DNA of 64,000 bases from Laburnicola sp. R22_1 (lineage: Eukaryota; Ascomycota; Dothideomycetes; Pleosporales; Didymosphaeriaceae), in assembly GCA_014281115.1 (NCBI GenBank), contig JACONQ010000008.1:2418001-2482000 (forward strand), read 5' to 3'. The notes beneath the pieces were generated by a model, which was given only the letters and a program-made list of their open reading frames with translations, had not been told where the DNA came from and ran no database searches. Every line of letters starts with the position of its first letter. The first letter of the stretch is position 1. A program made the translations under genes and the position numbers. Below, in pieces: positions 32,460 through 44,458 of this stretch.

Positions 32460-34071
32460 GAGCATCTTGCTCCTCATGGAGAGGAACTACCTCACAAGGA
32501 CTTCGACTACGGCACGTTTTACAAAACATTCGCTGCTCTGGCATTGACTTGTCGCACCTTCAACAAGATTGCAACTCCATATCTATATTCAACGTACGCG
32601 GCGCCACTTGACTCGCCGATTGCGCCTTTCCTACGTCGCGTAGGTAACGAGCCGAATTTCGGAGACTTAGTTACACGCGTAGACTTCATACGGTCTAGTG
32701 ACTCCAGTCCGGGCAGGACACCGCGTGAAATCAAAGCAAATTTCCATCGACTGGCCCCGCTCGCTCTTGAACGAGACTTGGATGAAGAACTCCGCGTCAA
32801 CCCTGAGGCCGTCGACATAGCGATTTTGATCGCCAGCACCCCGAATCTAAAGTACTTTGCAATGCAAGAGCGGGGTATCAAACAGTACAGGATTAGCACG
32901 ATGTCGGATATGGGTTTCGAAGACCCACCACCACCGCTTTATATCGATGTTCTCCTCCGGGCCGCGCGACAACTTCCGCCTACACCTGGTACAGACGACA
33001 ACTATGGACACTTACATACCCTTAGCATTAACTTGTCAGATTCATATAATGTGGATCTACATCATCTCCTTCGGCTTCCGTCTCCGGCGGCTTCAAATTC
33101 ATGGAGCTAAGCAATCATTCAGTAGCTCTCACGACACAGACCGTTCATTACGGCCGAAGTCTTCCAAGGTCGAGGAACTCGTGTTCGGAGAAAACAATTT
33201 GCGTTCTAGTGTTTTGGCTCATATGATTAAGTCCTGTCAGGCACTCAAGATCTTCAAGTACCGCTCTAAGTCTATAGCGATGGAAGGTGAAGAGCTGGAA
33301 AACTTCTGCAAGGCCATATTTTCAGCCCTATTAGAGCACCGCGATACACTGCAGGAGTTGCTTTTCAATCCTCAACCGCGCTTTAACTTCATAGAGAATT
33401 TCGAGCCCGTGCAGGGACTCGACCGCTTTTCCCGCTTGCGGGATCTGGAGATGCCTTTGCATTTGATGATAGGGTTTGATCTCACAAGACTAGAATACAC
33501 TGGAGGGTATCCCTCTCTAGCGGAGGCGCTGCCTTCTCGACTGGAGCACATCGTCTTTGCAGAGGACAAGAGTACCATGCCATTGTTGAGCTACGATCAG
33601 CTCTTCGACTCGCTCATCAAAAGTCCGCCAGAAACTCGCAATATCCCAAACGTGAAATTCAGATACTATCCCAACCCTCATGCCCAACCGCTACCAATCA
33701 AATTCTGGGATGTACGGGCGGTGAGTGATACAGCCACAAGCAATATCTGTAAGACGGTCTACTTATCCGCTGATTTTGCAGAAATTCCGCGAACATGGAA
33801 AGACTTTCAGGTACTTGTTGATTGGTGAAAAATTGAATCGAGACGTTGGTAGGAAACTTTAATTCTCTCATCGCATGTCACCTACGAACTAACAGGCCAT
33901 GCAGAAGGAAGCTATCTTCAAGATATAGCTTGGTATTATGCTAGCCTGGGTCCGATAGGCATCGAAGTTCTGAGTTACTATGATTTCGATTGGGACATGC
34001 AGGAGACTCTGCAAGGGATGGTCCGACAGATTCTAGAACTTCCGGAGGAGGAGGAGGAGGAGGAGGAGTGA
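32307..34071 (+). pseudogene. F-box protein gene with a frameshift, three exons
   Basis: Reading from ATG 32307 gives two tandem F-box starts (LPPELLVEML, LPPELIVEIFEHL), then CRTFNKIATPYLYSTY, a pattern of fungal F-box proteins that recruit targets to SCF ubiquitin ligase. The frame stops at 33110, but the protein clearly continues in the next frame from about 33085 (LRRLQIHGAK), so one extra base or two missing bases occur near 33075-33085. The shifted frame then runs through leucine-rich segments (FSRLRDLEMPLHLM, PSRLEHIVFAED) to 33720. Further exons 33782-33848 and 33896-34071 fit GTGAGT...TTTTGCAG and GTAGGAA...CTAACAG introns and end in a poly-Glu tract (GAG)n. It may be an inactive allele or an assembly error. 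Confidence 0.75.
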
Positions 34072-35951
34072 GACGCTTCCCTTCGGATATCCGCTGAGCA
34101 CGGCCATCCGCATGGTCCGATAGCAACAGATTCACGCAAGTAGCAGGTATAGTATGTTGGCGCAGGCAGAAATGTGAATGTTGAGTCTGGTTGTGTGCTG
34201 CCAGAGGGAATCCTGGGGAGCTCCGGTACTGATGACGCTGAAGCGGGAGTATAGCAAGCTGCATAGACGGATGCATAATTGGAACGCTGTCTGTTCAGTA
34301 TTGGCGGCTGTACGGAATGAGTCCAGTTCGCGCAGACTATTGTAGGCTGGATCGTCATGTTGGTGTGGCTTCCGCTCGACTTCACGACTTACGCTCCTGG
34401 TCATCTCTACCCTACCTACATGTGTAGAAGGTATGGTAATTTCTTAATTCGGCCAGCGTACCTCTCTAAATAATTTTGGAAGAAGGCGCACGTGAGCACG
34501 CAATCTCTAGGGCTTGCACTAATCCTTTCCTGGCTAACTCCGAGTAGTCTGGCAGTCACTCATCACTGCGTGTTTATATCTCCGGACAAGCACATTACAA
34601 TCAATAACACGACACCATTGCTGTGGACAAGCCTTCTGCCACTTTCATCTCAGCGGTTGCGAAGGAAGATGGCGGTATGTCTGCCTCTGCATACTCTCAC
34701 CTGTAGCCTGTGCGCGATAATAGAGTTCTACTGACTGCCAGGGCTCACCGTCACCTCCGCAAGAGCCACAGCTTGGCCTCCCAATTGGCGGCTTTCGAGT
34801 AGCTGATAAGCGACTGCAACCATCGCTGGATGTCGAGAACCCGAATAGAAAAACTTTTTTTGACCCAAGTTTTTTTTGACCGGTCCGGGCCATCCAAGCT
34901 CTGTATCACTTGATCTGGATGACCTGAAGGCCATAAAACTGCATATTAGAGAATTATTACACGGAGATCTCGTGTCGTTATGCCACAGGCCTTCGGCTCA
35001 TCGCAACCGCTGCGTGATCATGAAATGATATCCTGGGGGGACTCGGTGGTAGTTCTGAGTAGTCTTTACATCGATTATGAGTACAATGTCGACTTGGCAG
35101 ACTTCTCGATCATCCACTTCGTTGAGCTTGCATGGCGATGTAAGCAGCTGGTCATAGGTTTTGATTACGTGATCCATGTAGAATTGGGTTGATGGTAAGT
35201 CACAAAGCAATTATACTGATCTTATTTAACACCATATAGGTCAATTCGCCGGCAAGTTGATAGATATGGGATACGACAATGCTCGGGACGTAGCTCGTCA
35301 CATCAGTGGTGTTGGTTGCTCAGACCTGTTTATCGCAGTGATCGACGAGCATTTTGACGGATTTTGTTGCTGTGAGTAATTAGAATTGTTCGAGAAGTCC
35401 GGGCGAGGTGACGACCTGGATCTCAATACGTGGACTTGAGAAGATGTCGATACCGACATGTTAGACGATGAACATAATCTACGGGGTATGGCACTGGGGT
35501 GTGGAGCTGAAGATTGTCCTAGGAAGATATCGCCGCAAAGGTGTTGCCGCTTCTCTAGTATGTATAACGTATCCTTTTTGTTGGCACCGTTGAGCAACAG
35601 TTTCGGTTGCGTGGTCTTGTGTGGCACAATCGAGCATTAGTTGGCATGCATTCCCGCTCGTTGATGCATCGTTTCGCTGATTAAAGTAGAAGGGCGTACA
35701 CAGCCTTGTAGGGCCAAGGTGCAACAGCAATCTGGGCGACCCAAAGGATCCTGCGAGGTTGCACAGTACAAGAACTAGCCACTCGCGAGACAGGCTGTAC
35801 GATCTGCTTGGGGTAGCTCCGAGTAGTACACCAGTGTAAGTCCGATATGCAAATTTATAGGGGCCAGGCGACATGTATAGCTAATCGGGATCAAACGGCG
35901 AGCCAGCTGCTCCGTAGGATTTTCGCTTACAGCACTGATAAAGTTGAAAGC
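34072..35951. other. Region without intact gene, possible decayed coding DNA
   Basis: Several short stretches look protein-like but lie in different frames: nt 34913-35015 (LDDLKAIKLHIRELLHGDL), 34980-35192 (DYEYNVDLADFSIIHFVELAWRC) and, after a GTAAGT...ATATAG intron-like segment (about 35195-35240), 35241-35376 (GKLIDMGYDNARDVARHI). Together they suggest one or two old genes broken by shifts. The family is not recognised. Confidence 0.35.
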
Positions 35952-35953
35952 TA

Positions 35954-38091
35954 CCGTAGCTTGGCAGCCCGTGCAACACATCAGCTCATGCAACACCCCG
36001 CAATGCAGCGCACCAACTTTGACGCGCCGCATCTCTACCAATATGGATCCAATTGAGGCTGCGATAGCAGCTATCAAATCGCGGGAACCAGGAGAAAACT
36101 TTTCATACAGATAAGTTGCTAGAGATTATGGTGTTGTTGTTTCTACACTGACGCGCCGGCATTAACGCGTCACACAGACGCGTGCAGATAGGATAGAAAA
36201 ATAACGCAATCTTAACAGCTATTAAGAGGCAGAGCTTCTACAATATATCAAACACCTTACTGAATATGGCCTTCCTCCTACACAGCAGATGATGCAAAGC
36301 TTTGCTTCTACTATTGCTTAAAAGGAGGTCTCTTTATTGTGGGTTAATCGCTTTGTGCGGCGCCACGCTGAATCCTTGATATTACAATAGACAACTAGCA
36401 TTAATAGGGATCGCCACAAAGCTAATTCTCCTGCTAAATATAAGCTCTACTTTGAGCTTCTGCAGCATAAGAATGAGCAGTACTTAATTGAGGCCCAGAA
36501 TACCTACAATATGGACGAGAAAGGCTTCCTACTTGGCATCACCTCCCGCTCAAAGAGGATCTTCGATAGGCCTCTATATCAGAGCAAGGCTGTAAGGCAA
36601 GCTATCCAGGATGGCAGCCGTGCGTGGATATCGCTCATCGCCTGTATCTGCGCCGATAGTTCTGCCCTAGACCTAGCTCTTATCTATCAGGCTGCCTCTA
36701 CGAATATACAATTAAGCTGGGTTAAGGATATCAATCCTCAGCGCTATTAGGCCTTTATTACAGTATCAGATTCTGGCTGGTTAAATAATTAGATTGGCCT
36801 TGCATGGCTGCAGCAGGTGTTTAATCGCCTTACAAAGGCCAAAGCTGGGCGATTATATTAACTATTAATCATAGATGGCCATAGATCCCATATCACTATA
36901 GAGTTTATCGACTTCTGTAATCGCAATAGGATCCTGCTAGCTATCTATCTGCCTCATTTAACGCATACGCTGTAGCCTCTTAATGTCTGCGTCTTCAAGC
37001 CTCTATCAACAGCATATTCAAATTAGATATCAGCCTTTATAAACAACAGCCAGGGGCTTAGCTCAATCGCTAAGAGAGACTTCTTCACATTGTTCTGGGA
37101 TGCCTGGATTAATACTATAAGGCCGCCATTGATACTCCGCGCCTTTAAGGCTACTAGTATCTCTCCACTAAATCCAGCGACTATTCTCAAGAGATTTAAT
37201 TAGGGATCGGATCAGGCTGAGCCACCTGAGCAGCAATCACAAGAGAGCTCTACCTTAGTACTTAGTGCTTCAGATTGGAGAAAGATTGATTAGCTGCTGA
37301 AGGCTCATGCGAATATAGGGGATAGTAATAGGGCCAAGAAGCTGAGTCGAACTGTACACCATATCTCTATACGAGCTGAGCTCGCAGAGCATAAAAACAA
37401 AGGCCTACAAGAGGCTCTAGCAACTTAAAAGAAGCGCTCAAAGCGAGGCAGGCCTCTGCCTTTTAATTAGCCAGATAAGTATTATGGTGGAGCTGTTTTC
37501 TGGTCACCTCATAGCGTACAGCGGGCGCGCAATCGTCAACACTAGAAAGATATTAAGGAGCAGCAATTACAGCTTCAAAAAAGGGAGCGAGCAGAGGCTC
37601 GTCAGGCTAGCCAGCAGCTTAAGAAAAGGCTTCTCTAGGAGAGGCGCGTTGCGCGGGCAGCAGCCAGAGAGGCGCGCGCAAAGGAGAGAGCTAATCAGGC
37701 TGCTGAGCGACGCCTCCAGCAGCAGGCTCGCAAGACCTAACAACAACTCCAGAAACATCTTAAAATTGCTAAAAAAGGAAGTCAGAGAGCCCTTAAGGCT
37801 ACTCCTACAATTACAAAGAGACAGAGCTCTACGCTAGCACCTGTAGGCGTTGACGAAGCTGCATTAGCTGCGTCGACTCTGTTGACGCGCAGAGGCCGAA
37901 TCATCTGAACACTAATTAGATATTGATAATCTAAGTAGCTAGCAATTATCTATAGGCCTACAAGAGCTCAAATCTAGAAAATCTTGTGATAATATTGTTT
38001 GTGGGCGTCTCTATAGCCTCATGCTGCTGGCCGAGCGATCATGTTGGGGTGTTGCATGAGCTGACGTGTTGCACGGGCTGCCAAGCTACGG
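35954..38091 (+). mobile_element. Fot1/pogo-type DNA transposon, RIP-inactivated
   Basis: Terminal inverted repeats 35954-35999 and 38046-38091 match in 45 of 46 positions and begin CCGTAGCTTGGCAGCCCGTGCAACAC. Each TIR contains a doubled TGCAACAC. The element is flanked by TA on both sides (35952-35953 and 38092-38093), the Tc1/mariner/pogo target duplication, and is 2138 bp long, with one transposase gene filling the interior. Confidence 0.93.
36043..37908 (+). pseudogene. Fot1/pogo transposase (CENP-B HTH plus DDE_1), many stops
   Basis: A single frame from ATG 36043 to TGA 37906-37908 (about 621 codons) reads as a complete pogo-class transposase without any frameshift, but with about eighteen in-frame TAA/TAG codons, the first at 36112. 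The N-terminus MDPIEAAIAAIKSREPGENFSY and ARDYGVVVSTLTRRH is the helix-turn-helix. The DDE domain shows NMDEKGFLLG, IIDGHRSH and PLNVCVF, where the third acidic residue of the usual PLDVGVF motif is changed to Asn. A Lys/Arg/Gln-rich coiled coil ends the protein (37560-37760). Stops of only TAA and TAG type at former Gln/Trp positions and Asp to Asn are the RIP signature. Confidence 0.9.
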
Positions 38092-38093
38092 TA

Positions 38094-38890
38094 ATCCTGG
38101 TCGCTTGGTAATGAAAGGTTACACACCCGTTCTGACTAATGGGTGTTGCAGGATAGGGCGCTCTTTCATCTGGTTAATTGTGATTTTGTTTTTGTGCATG
38201 GGGACATCATTTAGTTCACGGGTAATCATATAACCTGTGATACGGCCGAGTAGAGCTAAACAGCCGCATAGTGGTTTGTGCACCATCTAGGTAACTCATC
38301 CGCCACACGAGACAGTTACTCTGTTTGCTTCTTACATCAGCGCGTAACGTAATCGACGAATTGCTTACTGCAGATATATAGGTAGGTGACGCACAAACGC
38401 CAAGTGCCATATCCCAAGTGCCCAGGGACTATGAACACGCGTATAAGTTCACAGCGGATTTCAATCCCGTTGCGGTTATAGTTTCGCGATTGTTACTGGA
38501 AATCGTTCCTGCACGCCCAGCATCAACGCGTAACAATGCCGTGCTGACTGCTCCACCTGGCAGGTCGTAGCGAAGCATCTGCGGTGAACACTGCATCGAC
38601 ACCAGACGTCCGCAGGTAATGTCTAACGGCTTTGGTTGTGGTGGTATGATCTACAGATTACGAGCGCTTGGCTGCATTTTGATTAGCTGTAGGCGGCTGT
38701 GGTGCGTTTCGCAACCCTGCCGATCCCGTATAGGCCGTATTGTGAATGGTGCGACCCTTGTACCACCACAATTCGTCCGGTTTGCTCTGGAGTATCGTTT
38801 AAGCGAGTGGCATACTTTAAGGGTTGCAGTTCCCTCAGTGGAATGCACTCACAATCTCCGCCCTCCGTCTCATCCACGCAGACAGCCAGT
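38094..38890. other. Intergenic region upstream of the P450 gene
   Basis: No gene recognised. Open frames at 38619-38939 have no domain content. The frame of the P450 first exon stays open upstream to 38699, but the membrane anchor defines the start at 38891. Confidence 0.45.
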
Positions 38891-40738
38891 ATGGATATCC
38901 AGTCGACTGCGGGCCTTGCGCATACTGTGCAATCAATAGGCATAGCGGCCTTGGTTTTCGTAGCATGTCTCTACCTCCCGAACCTCAACAACTATGCGCA
39001 ACTTGCCAAGCTGCCAACCTTCGGTACGGGCAAAAGAAGCGAATATCTCAAGAACGGGAAGAACATGTATAGAGAGGGCTATGAGAAGGTTTGTCCTACG
39101 ATCTCGAGATGCGGAATGCCTTTTCTGACGGTACCCAGTTCAAGGATTCAGTGTACAGGATGACCAACGCGGATGGTACGAACCACCTCCCGTAATATAC
39201 GAACATGAGCCTGACCATGGGATGTCTAGGGGCCCAGCGCATTGTCGTTGCTCCTCGGTTCTTACCAGAGTTGAGGAAACTCCCGGATTCTGTTCTCAAT
39301 TTTCCAAAAGCTATAGAGGATGTAAGGTGAAACGGAGCCAACAGAGTAATAGCATCATCACTGACGCGATACAGACCATGGAGACCAGATATACCAAGCT
39401 TCTCACTGATGAACCTATTATTAACCATTCGATCAAAGCTGACTTGACGCCGGCCCTTGGTTAGTCTGCCGCTGGTGTTGCCCCTATCGTAGTTCTTACT
39501 GCTGACTCCACTCAGCTCGCCTGAATCCTGTCGTGTATGCCGAAGTACAGCAAGCTCTGGAAGAAGAAATGCCAGATTGCAACGACTGGACTGCTGTCAA
39601 CATCTACTCGAAACTCGTTAACATGGTCGCCAAGATCAGTGGTCGCATCTTTGTTGGTCCGGAGCTATGCCGCGATGAAACTTACCAGAGGTCGGCGATT
39701 GACTATACAATGGAGGTCATCGCAGCGCAGCGCGACATAAAAGCGACTAAACCTCTATTGAGATGGTGGCTCGCTCCCCGCCTCCCTTCCGTCCGAAAGC
39801 TGGCAGAGGCACGAAAAAACGCCGAGGCGTTTTTGAAGCCGATCATTCAGGCGCGAATGGATGCCGAAGCAAACGATCCAAACTGGCAGAAGCCTGATGA
39901 CATGCTAAGCTGGATAACCACCAGGCAAGCAGAGTACGGCGACCAGTCGACGAAGAAACTGGCACAGATGCAACTTGGACTCATCTTCGCCGCTATCCAT
40001 ACAACAACTCTGACTGCGACGAATATGTGAGTCGTGAAATTATGACCACTCCAAACCTGGCGTCGACTGACTTCTTTCAGCCTCTATACTCTCGCAGTGT
40101 CCACCGAGTACATCGAGCCGCTCAGAGAAGAGATTCGTCAGGTGATGGCCGACAATGGTGGCACTATCACTACTCGCGCTTTGCAGCAAATGATCAAGCT
40201 AGACAGCTTTATGAAGGAAACAATGCGCTTCTATCCGCCCGGTGAGTGACCGCGAGTTACCTATAGGTATATCCCCAGCTTATCATATATCAACACAGGC
40301 TTTGCCTCGATGTCGCGCAAAGTAATGCGCGGCTTTCACTTTTCCAACGGCCAATACATCCCCGCTGGTGCTAGCATCGAAATACCATCGCACGCCGTCT
40401 ACCAAGACCCCACCAACTACCCCAACGGCGAGCCTGCCGATGTATTCGACGGCTTCCGCTCCTATAAACTGCGGCAGACAGGTGCCGCGACGGATCACGC
40501 GCGCAACCAATTTGTCACGACCAACGAGCAGAACCTCATGTTTGGATACGGGAAGCACGCGTGTCCGGGTAGATTTTTCGCCGCGAACGAGATCAAGATG
40601 ATCCTAGCGAGGCTGCTGTTGGAATTCGACTTCAAGAATGAAGATGGAAGTAATGTGCGATATCCGAACCTTGATTTTGGAAGTGCGTCTGCACCGGATG
40701 CGTCGAAGAACCTGCTTTTCAAGAGAGTGGCAATCTAA
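38891..40738 (+). CDS. Cytochrome P450 monooxygenase, seven exons
   Basis: Exons 38891-39088, 39139-39175, 39230-39321, 39375-39459, 39516-40026, 40081-40241, 40299-40738; all introns GT-AG, 50-57 bp, frame preserved, 507 residues. An N-terminal membrane anchor ([20 protein letters not shown]) targets the ER. Motifs: the I-helix region [15 protein letters not shown], the K-helix ExxR in [10 protein letters not shown], and the heme-binding loop [19 protein letters not shown] near residue 441. The overall pattern ([16 protein letters not shown] [29 protein letters not shown]) resembles fungal P450s of the ent-kaurene oxidase/CYP68-like kind used in secondary metabolism, but no backbone synthase lies nearby. 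Short exons 2-4 hide apparent stop codons inside introns, so this gene is intact despite broken-looking frames. It sits 0.8 kb from the dead Fot1 element. Confidence 0.92.
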
Positions 40739-41425
40739 GAGTATGACCCTGTCACCATCACTTGATCGAGTCAGGACAGTTTGGATCGCTACCTTTTCTC
40801 TCTCAATGACGACCACTTGAGATTCTCCATTGGGACTGGACTCCGACTCGATAGTGTGCGCAAGGGCACCGCAGTGATAGTTACCTTCTTAAATAGGAAA
40901 AGCTTCATGCGTCGTCAAGTCTCCTCCCCCACCTGTATCCCCACACAAGAGAACACTCCACCACCGTGTATCCCCGTCGGCTCTCGTTGTCATCTACGAA
41001 CTTTGTCATTTCGCTTGGATTGCTGTTTACGCGACAAGTTTGCTTGCCCGGCCCATGTACACGATGCAGCTCTGCCGTCGCATGGCCAAGCGGATCGGTG
41101 ACGATCTCATGTGGGTGCCACTGCATAACCCTCGCAGCAACCATGCTGCTAAAGAGGGCCGCACTGCGGGGAAACTGGGGCGGGCACTCAATTGCGTCGT
41201 GGTTGCAATCTTGGCTCACGTACATATTCCGCAGCATGCCAGGTTGGAGGGTTTGCTTTGCGCCAGTTGAGAGTGAAGGTGAAAGGTTTGACGTCCTCGC
41301 TGGCTATCTGCGGGCCAAACGGCACAGGCATTCACATTTCGCTGTCTTCGTTCGATGCGCTAGGGCCTATATAGGCGCCACAGTACCTTTACCCTGTGTC
41401 TTTCTCACACTTCGCAATTCGAAGT
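40739..41425. other. Intergenic region, GH92 promoter
   Basis: A TATATAGG at about 41369-41376 lies roughly 50 bases before the GH92 start and may be its TATA box. Nothing else recognised. Confidence 0.4.
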
Positions 41426-43982
41426 ATGGCCAGCACAAAAGTCGCCCTACTCTTGGCCGGAGCGCGGCTTGCAGCAGCGCAGACGAATTACTCACAGTAT
41501 GTCAACCCATTCATCGGCTCCGAAGGACCTATCCCTGGCTACGCGTATGGAGGCGGCGATATATTTGTGGGTGGGGCTGTTCCGTTCGGCGTTGTAAAAA
41601 TCGGAATCGACACGTGGGAAGACCGAGTGGACATCGCTACTCCCAATGGCGGATATACGCCTAATGGAGTAGTGACGGGTATCAGTATGATGCACGTTTC
41701 TGGAACGGGCGGATGCCCCAAATACGGCGTCATCTCGCAAATGCCGCTTGCCAGCCTCGCTGCTCCGGTCAATGTTCTGAACGAAACCACATACTGGCAG
41801 AAGCGAGTCGGCACAGATGAAGCGGGCGTAGGCTATTTTCATGCGGATTTGGAGAGCGGGGTCGGCATGACGCTGGCTGGCACGAGACATGCGGGCATCA
41901 TGCGGTACGAATTTCCTGCAGGTGGAGAGGAGCATGTTCTCGTCGACGTGTCGCACTTCCTTCCTGATCCTCAGGGAAGCTTTTGCACGCAGTATTATGT
42001 GGATGGCTCGATCGCTATCTCGGACGACGGCAAATCGTACACGGGACACGGGACGTATGCTGGTGGCTTCAACGAGGGCGGACCGTACACCGTCCATTTC
42101 TGCGGCGAATTCGATAGGGCGCCTATTGAGGCCAAAATATTCACCGGGTTGAATACTACACGGACTGTGGACGGGCCACCCCCACAACCTACCTTTGGCG
42201 GCAAGAGTGCGGAGTCGGGACCGGAAGGAAACAAAGTCGGTGCTCTGTTTAGCTGGAGCAACTCAAATTTTTCCACTAATGCGTCCATGGTGTCCACGGT
42301 ATCCTCGAAAGTTGGAATATCTTTCATCTCCCAGGAGAAGGCCTGTATGTTCAAGGATACCGAGGTCCCCTCATGGGACGAAAAGGAAACTGTGACAGCC
42401 GCCCAGAATGAATGGAACAAAGACGTTTTTAGCAAGATACAAGTGGACACAGGCCCAGAGGCGAACCAGACGCTCCTCACCTTGCTATATTCTTCGCTTT
42501 ACTTCATGCATCTAATGCCATCGGATCGAACGGGAGAGAATCCGCTTTGGGAGTCTGACGAACCATCCTGGGATGACTTCTACTGCATCTGTAGGTCACT
42601 CTTTTCCCGCAGTATGTGACCGAGGGGTTCCTTGCTAACTTTCCCCAGGGGACACTTTCCGCAATACGTTCAGCTTAACTCACTTAATACAACCTGAAGC
42701 ATATGAAGGTCAGTTGCGCGGACTGATTGATATTTGGCGACACGACGGGTATCTGCCTGATGGTCGCTCCGGTAACGATAACGGTCGCACGCAAGGTGGA
42801 AGCAACGCCGATAACGTGCTCGCTGATGCGTATGTCAAAGGTTTTAGGGGAGCTATCAACTGGCAGGACGGATATGCAGCAATGGTCAAAGATGCTGAGG
42901 TCTCAACCAATGGGAGTGACAAGGAGGGCCGTGGAGCTCTGGATGACTGGCTCACTTACGGGTATCTTACTCTGAACAGTCAGCGCTCGATATCACGCAC
43001 CGTCGAATATGCCGCGAACGACTTCGCACTCAGTCAGGTCGCCAAGGGTGAAAGACCAGAGGATGTCGACAAGTACCTCAAGCGGTCTGCGAGATGGCAG
43101 CATCTGTGGAATGCCAATGTTCCAAGCGTGAACACTACACCTATCTTCACAGGGTTCTTGACCCCGAGGTTTGCGAACGGCACTTTCCGTTCAAACGATT
43201 ACAATCCGGCTCAATGCGATGTCTGTTCATGGCCATCAGTCACATACGAAGGAACACCTTTCGAGTACTCGTTTGTCATTCCTCATGACGTCGAGAGGCT
43301 GGTCGATCTCATGGGAGGCAAAGAAGGGTTTGAATCCCGTCTTGACTACATATTCTTGCCCAACACCAGCCAGACTGACCTCGGAGCGAATGGCTACGGC
43401 ATCACCACGATAATGAACATCGGAAACGAGCCCGATTTCGCTACGCCATACCTGTACAACTACATCAACAAGCAGTGGAAGAGCGTGAATCAGTCGCGTG
43501 CGCTTGGAAGGCAATAGTAAGTATCTCTCAGCTGCTGCGGTTTCTGAAGAGCAATGGCTAACGCGCACAGCTTCAAAAACGAGCCGTTCGGCGTGCCAGG
43601 TAACTCCGACTCCGGCGCCCTCAACTCCTGGCTCATCTGGCAAATGCTCGGCATGTACCCCGTCGTCACACAGCCCGTGTATCTGCTCGGCTCGCCCTGG
43701 TTCTCCGACATCAACATGACCATCAACGGAGATAAGACCTTGCGTATCACTGCCGAAAAACTAGACAAGGAGAGCTACTTTGTGCAGAGCGTGAAGATCA
43801 ATGGGAAAGCTTGGGGAAGGAACTGGTTCGAGCATGATGAAAGTGGACAGCGTTTGATGGTGGACGGTGGGACTATCGAGTTTGTTCTAGGGAGCGAGCC
43901 GGTGGAGTGGGAGACTGACGATGTGCCGCCGAGTCCGGGGCATATGGTGCTTAATAGCACACTGGGTGGACGTGGTGTCTAG
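41426..43982 (+). CDS. GH92 family secreted alpha-1,2-mannosidase
   Basis: Calcium-dependent exo-mannosidase family acting on N-glycan or mannan chains. Exons 41426-42590, 42649-43516, 43571-43982; introns 58 and 54 bp; 814 residues. Signal peptide MASTKVALLLAGARLAAA. Motifs in order: YVNPFIGSEG and GGGDIFVGGAVPFGVVKIGIDT at the N-terminus, SMMHVSGTGG, then in exon 2 WDTFRNTFSLTHLIQP, and the catalytic-domain WRHDGYLPDGRSGNDNGRTQGGSNADNVLADAYVKG; across the last intron YFKNEPFGVPGNSDSGALNSWLIWQMLGMYPV, the family's calcium/substrate region. The frame across both junctions restores conserved words (W in TFRNTF, Y in QYFKN). Undamaged and likely functional. Confidence 0.94.
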
Positions 43983-44458
43983 TACCTATTTTGGTGCAGC
44001 AAGCTTTGCGATCGTAGTGTAAGGTCCCCGAGATGATTGATTGACACCTGGTTAGGTGACTGTAGAAGCTATGCTAATTTGAATACGATCTCTACTTATC
44101 AGCTTCCCCGCCATTGCTCCCTCGCCATATGACTTAAGCCCACGCAACAGTTGGTGATCTCTCTATGATGCTTTTTACTTATCCCGAACTACCTCATTGG
44201 GTACTATTGAAATGTCTCAGGGTTATTCCACGCATCCAAAGAATCGAGCACTTACTGAGAAAACTAATGATTTGGCTCGCTAAAGTCGAAATTCGTGCGC
44301 ATAAAAATCTCAGGGGAGGAATGACATTGGCTGCATGATGGTTCGTTCTTTCAGATACCTGTTTCAGATTATTTTCTATTCACCACAACATCGACGAGCC
44401 GAATTTCGCCATTCCACACCAGTACAACTACACCTATCCACAACAAACAAATCCATGT
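43983..44458. other. Convergent intergenic region
   Basis: The 3' sides of GH92 (plus) and GH127 (minus) meet here. Nothing recognised. Confidence 0.5.

Noticed and set aside
32133..32477. Minus-strand 114-codon frame over the F-box gene start
   Set aside because: Its repeated Glu/Phe pattern is the complement of the 78-bp and 43-bp tandem duplications.
39193..39195. Apparent stop codon in the P450 gene
   Set aside because: It lies inside a 54-bp GT-AG intron (39176-39229); splicing restores [14 protein letters not shown].
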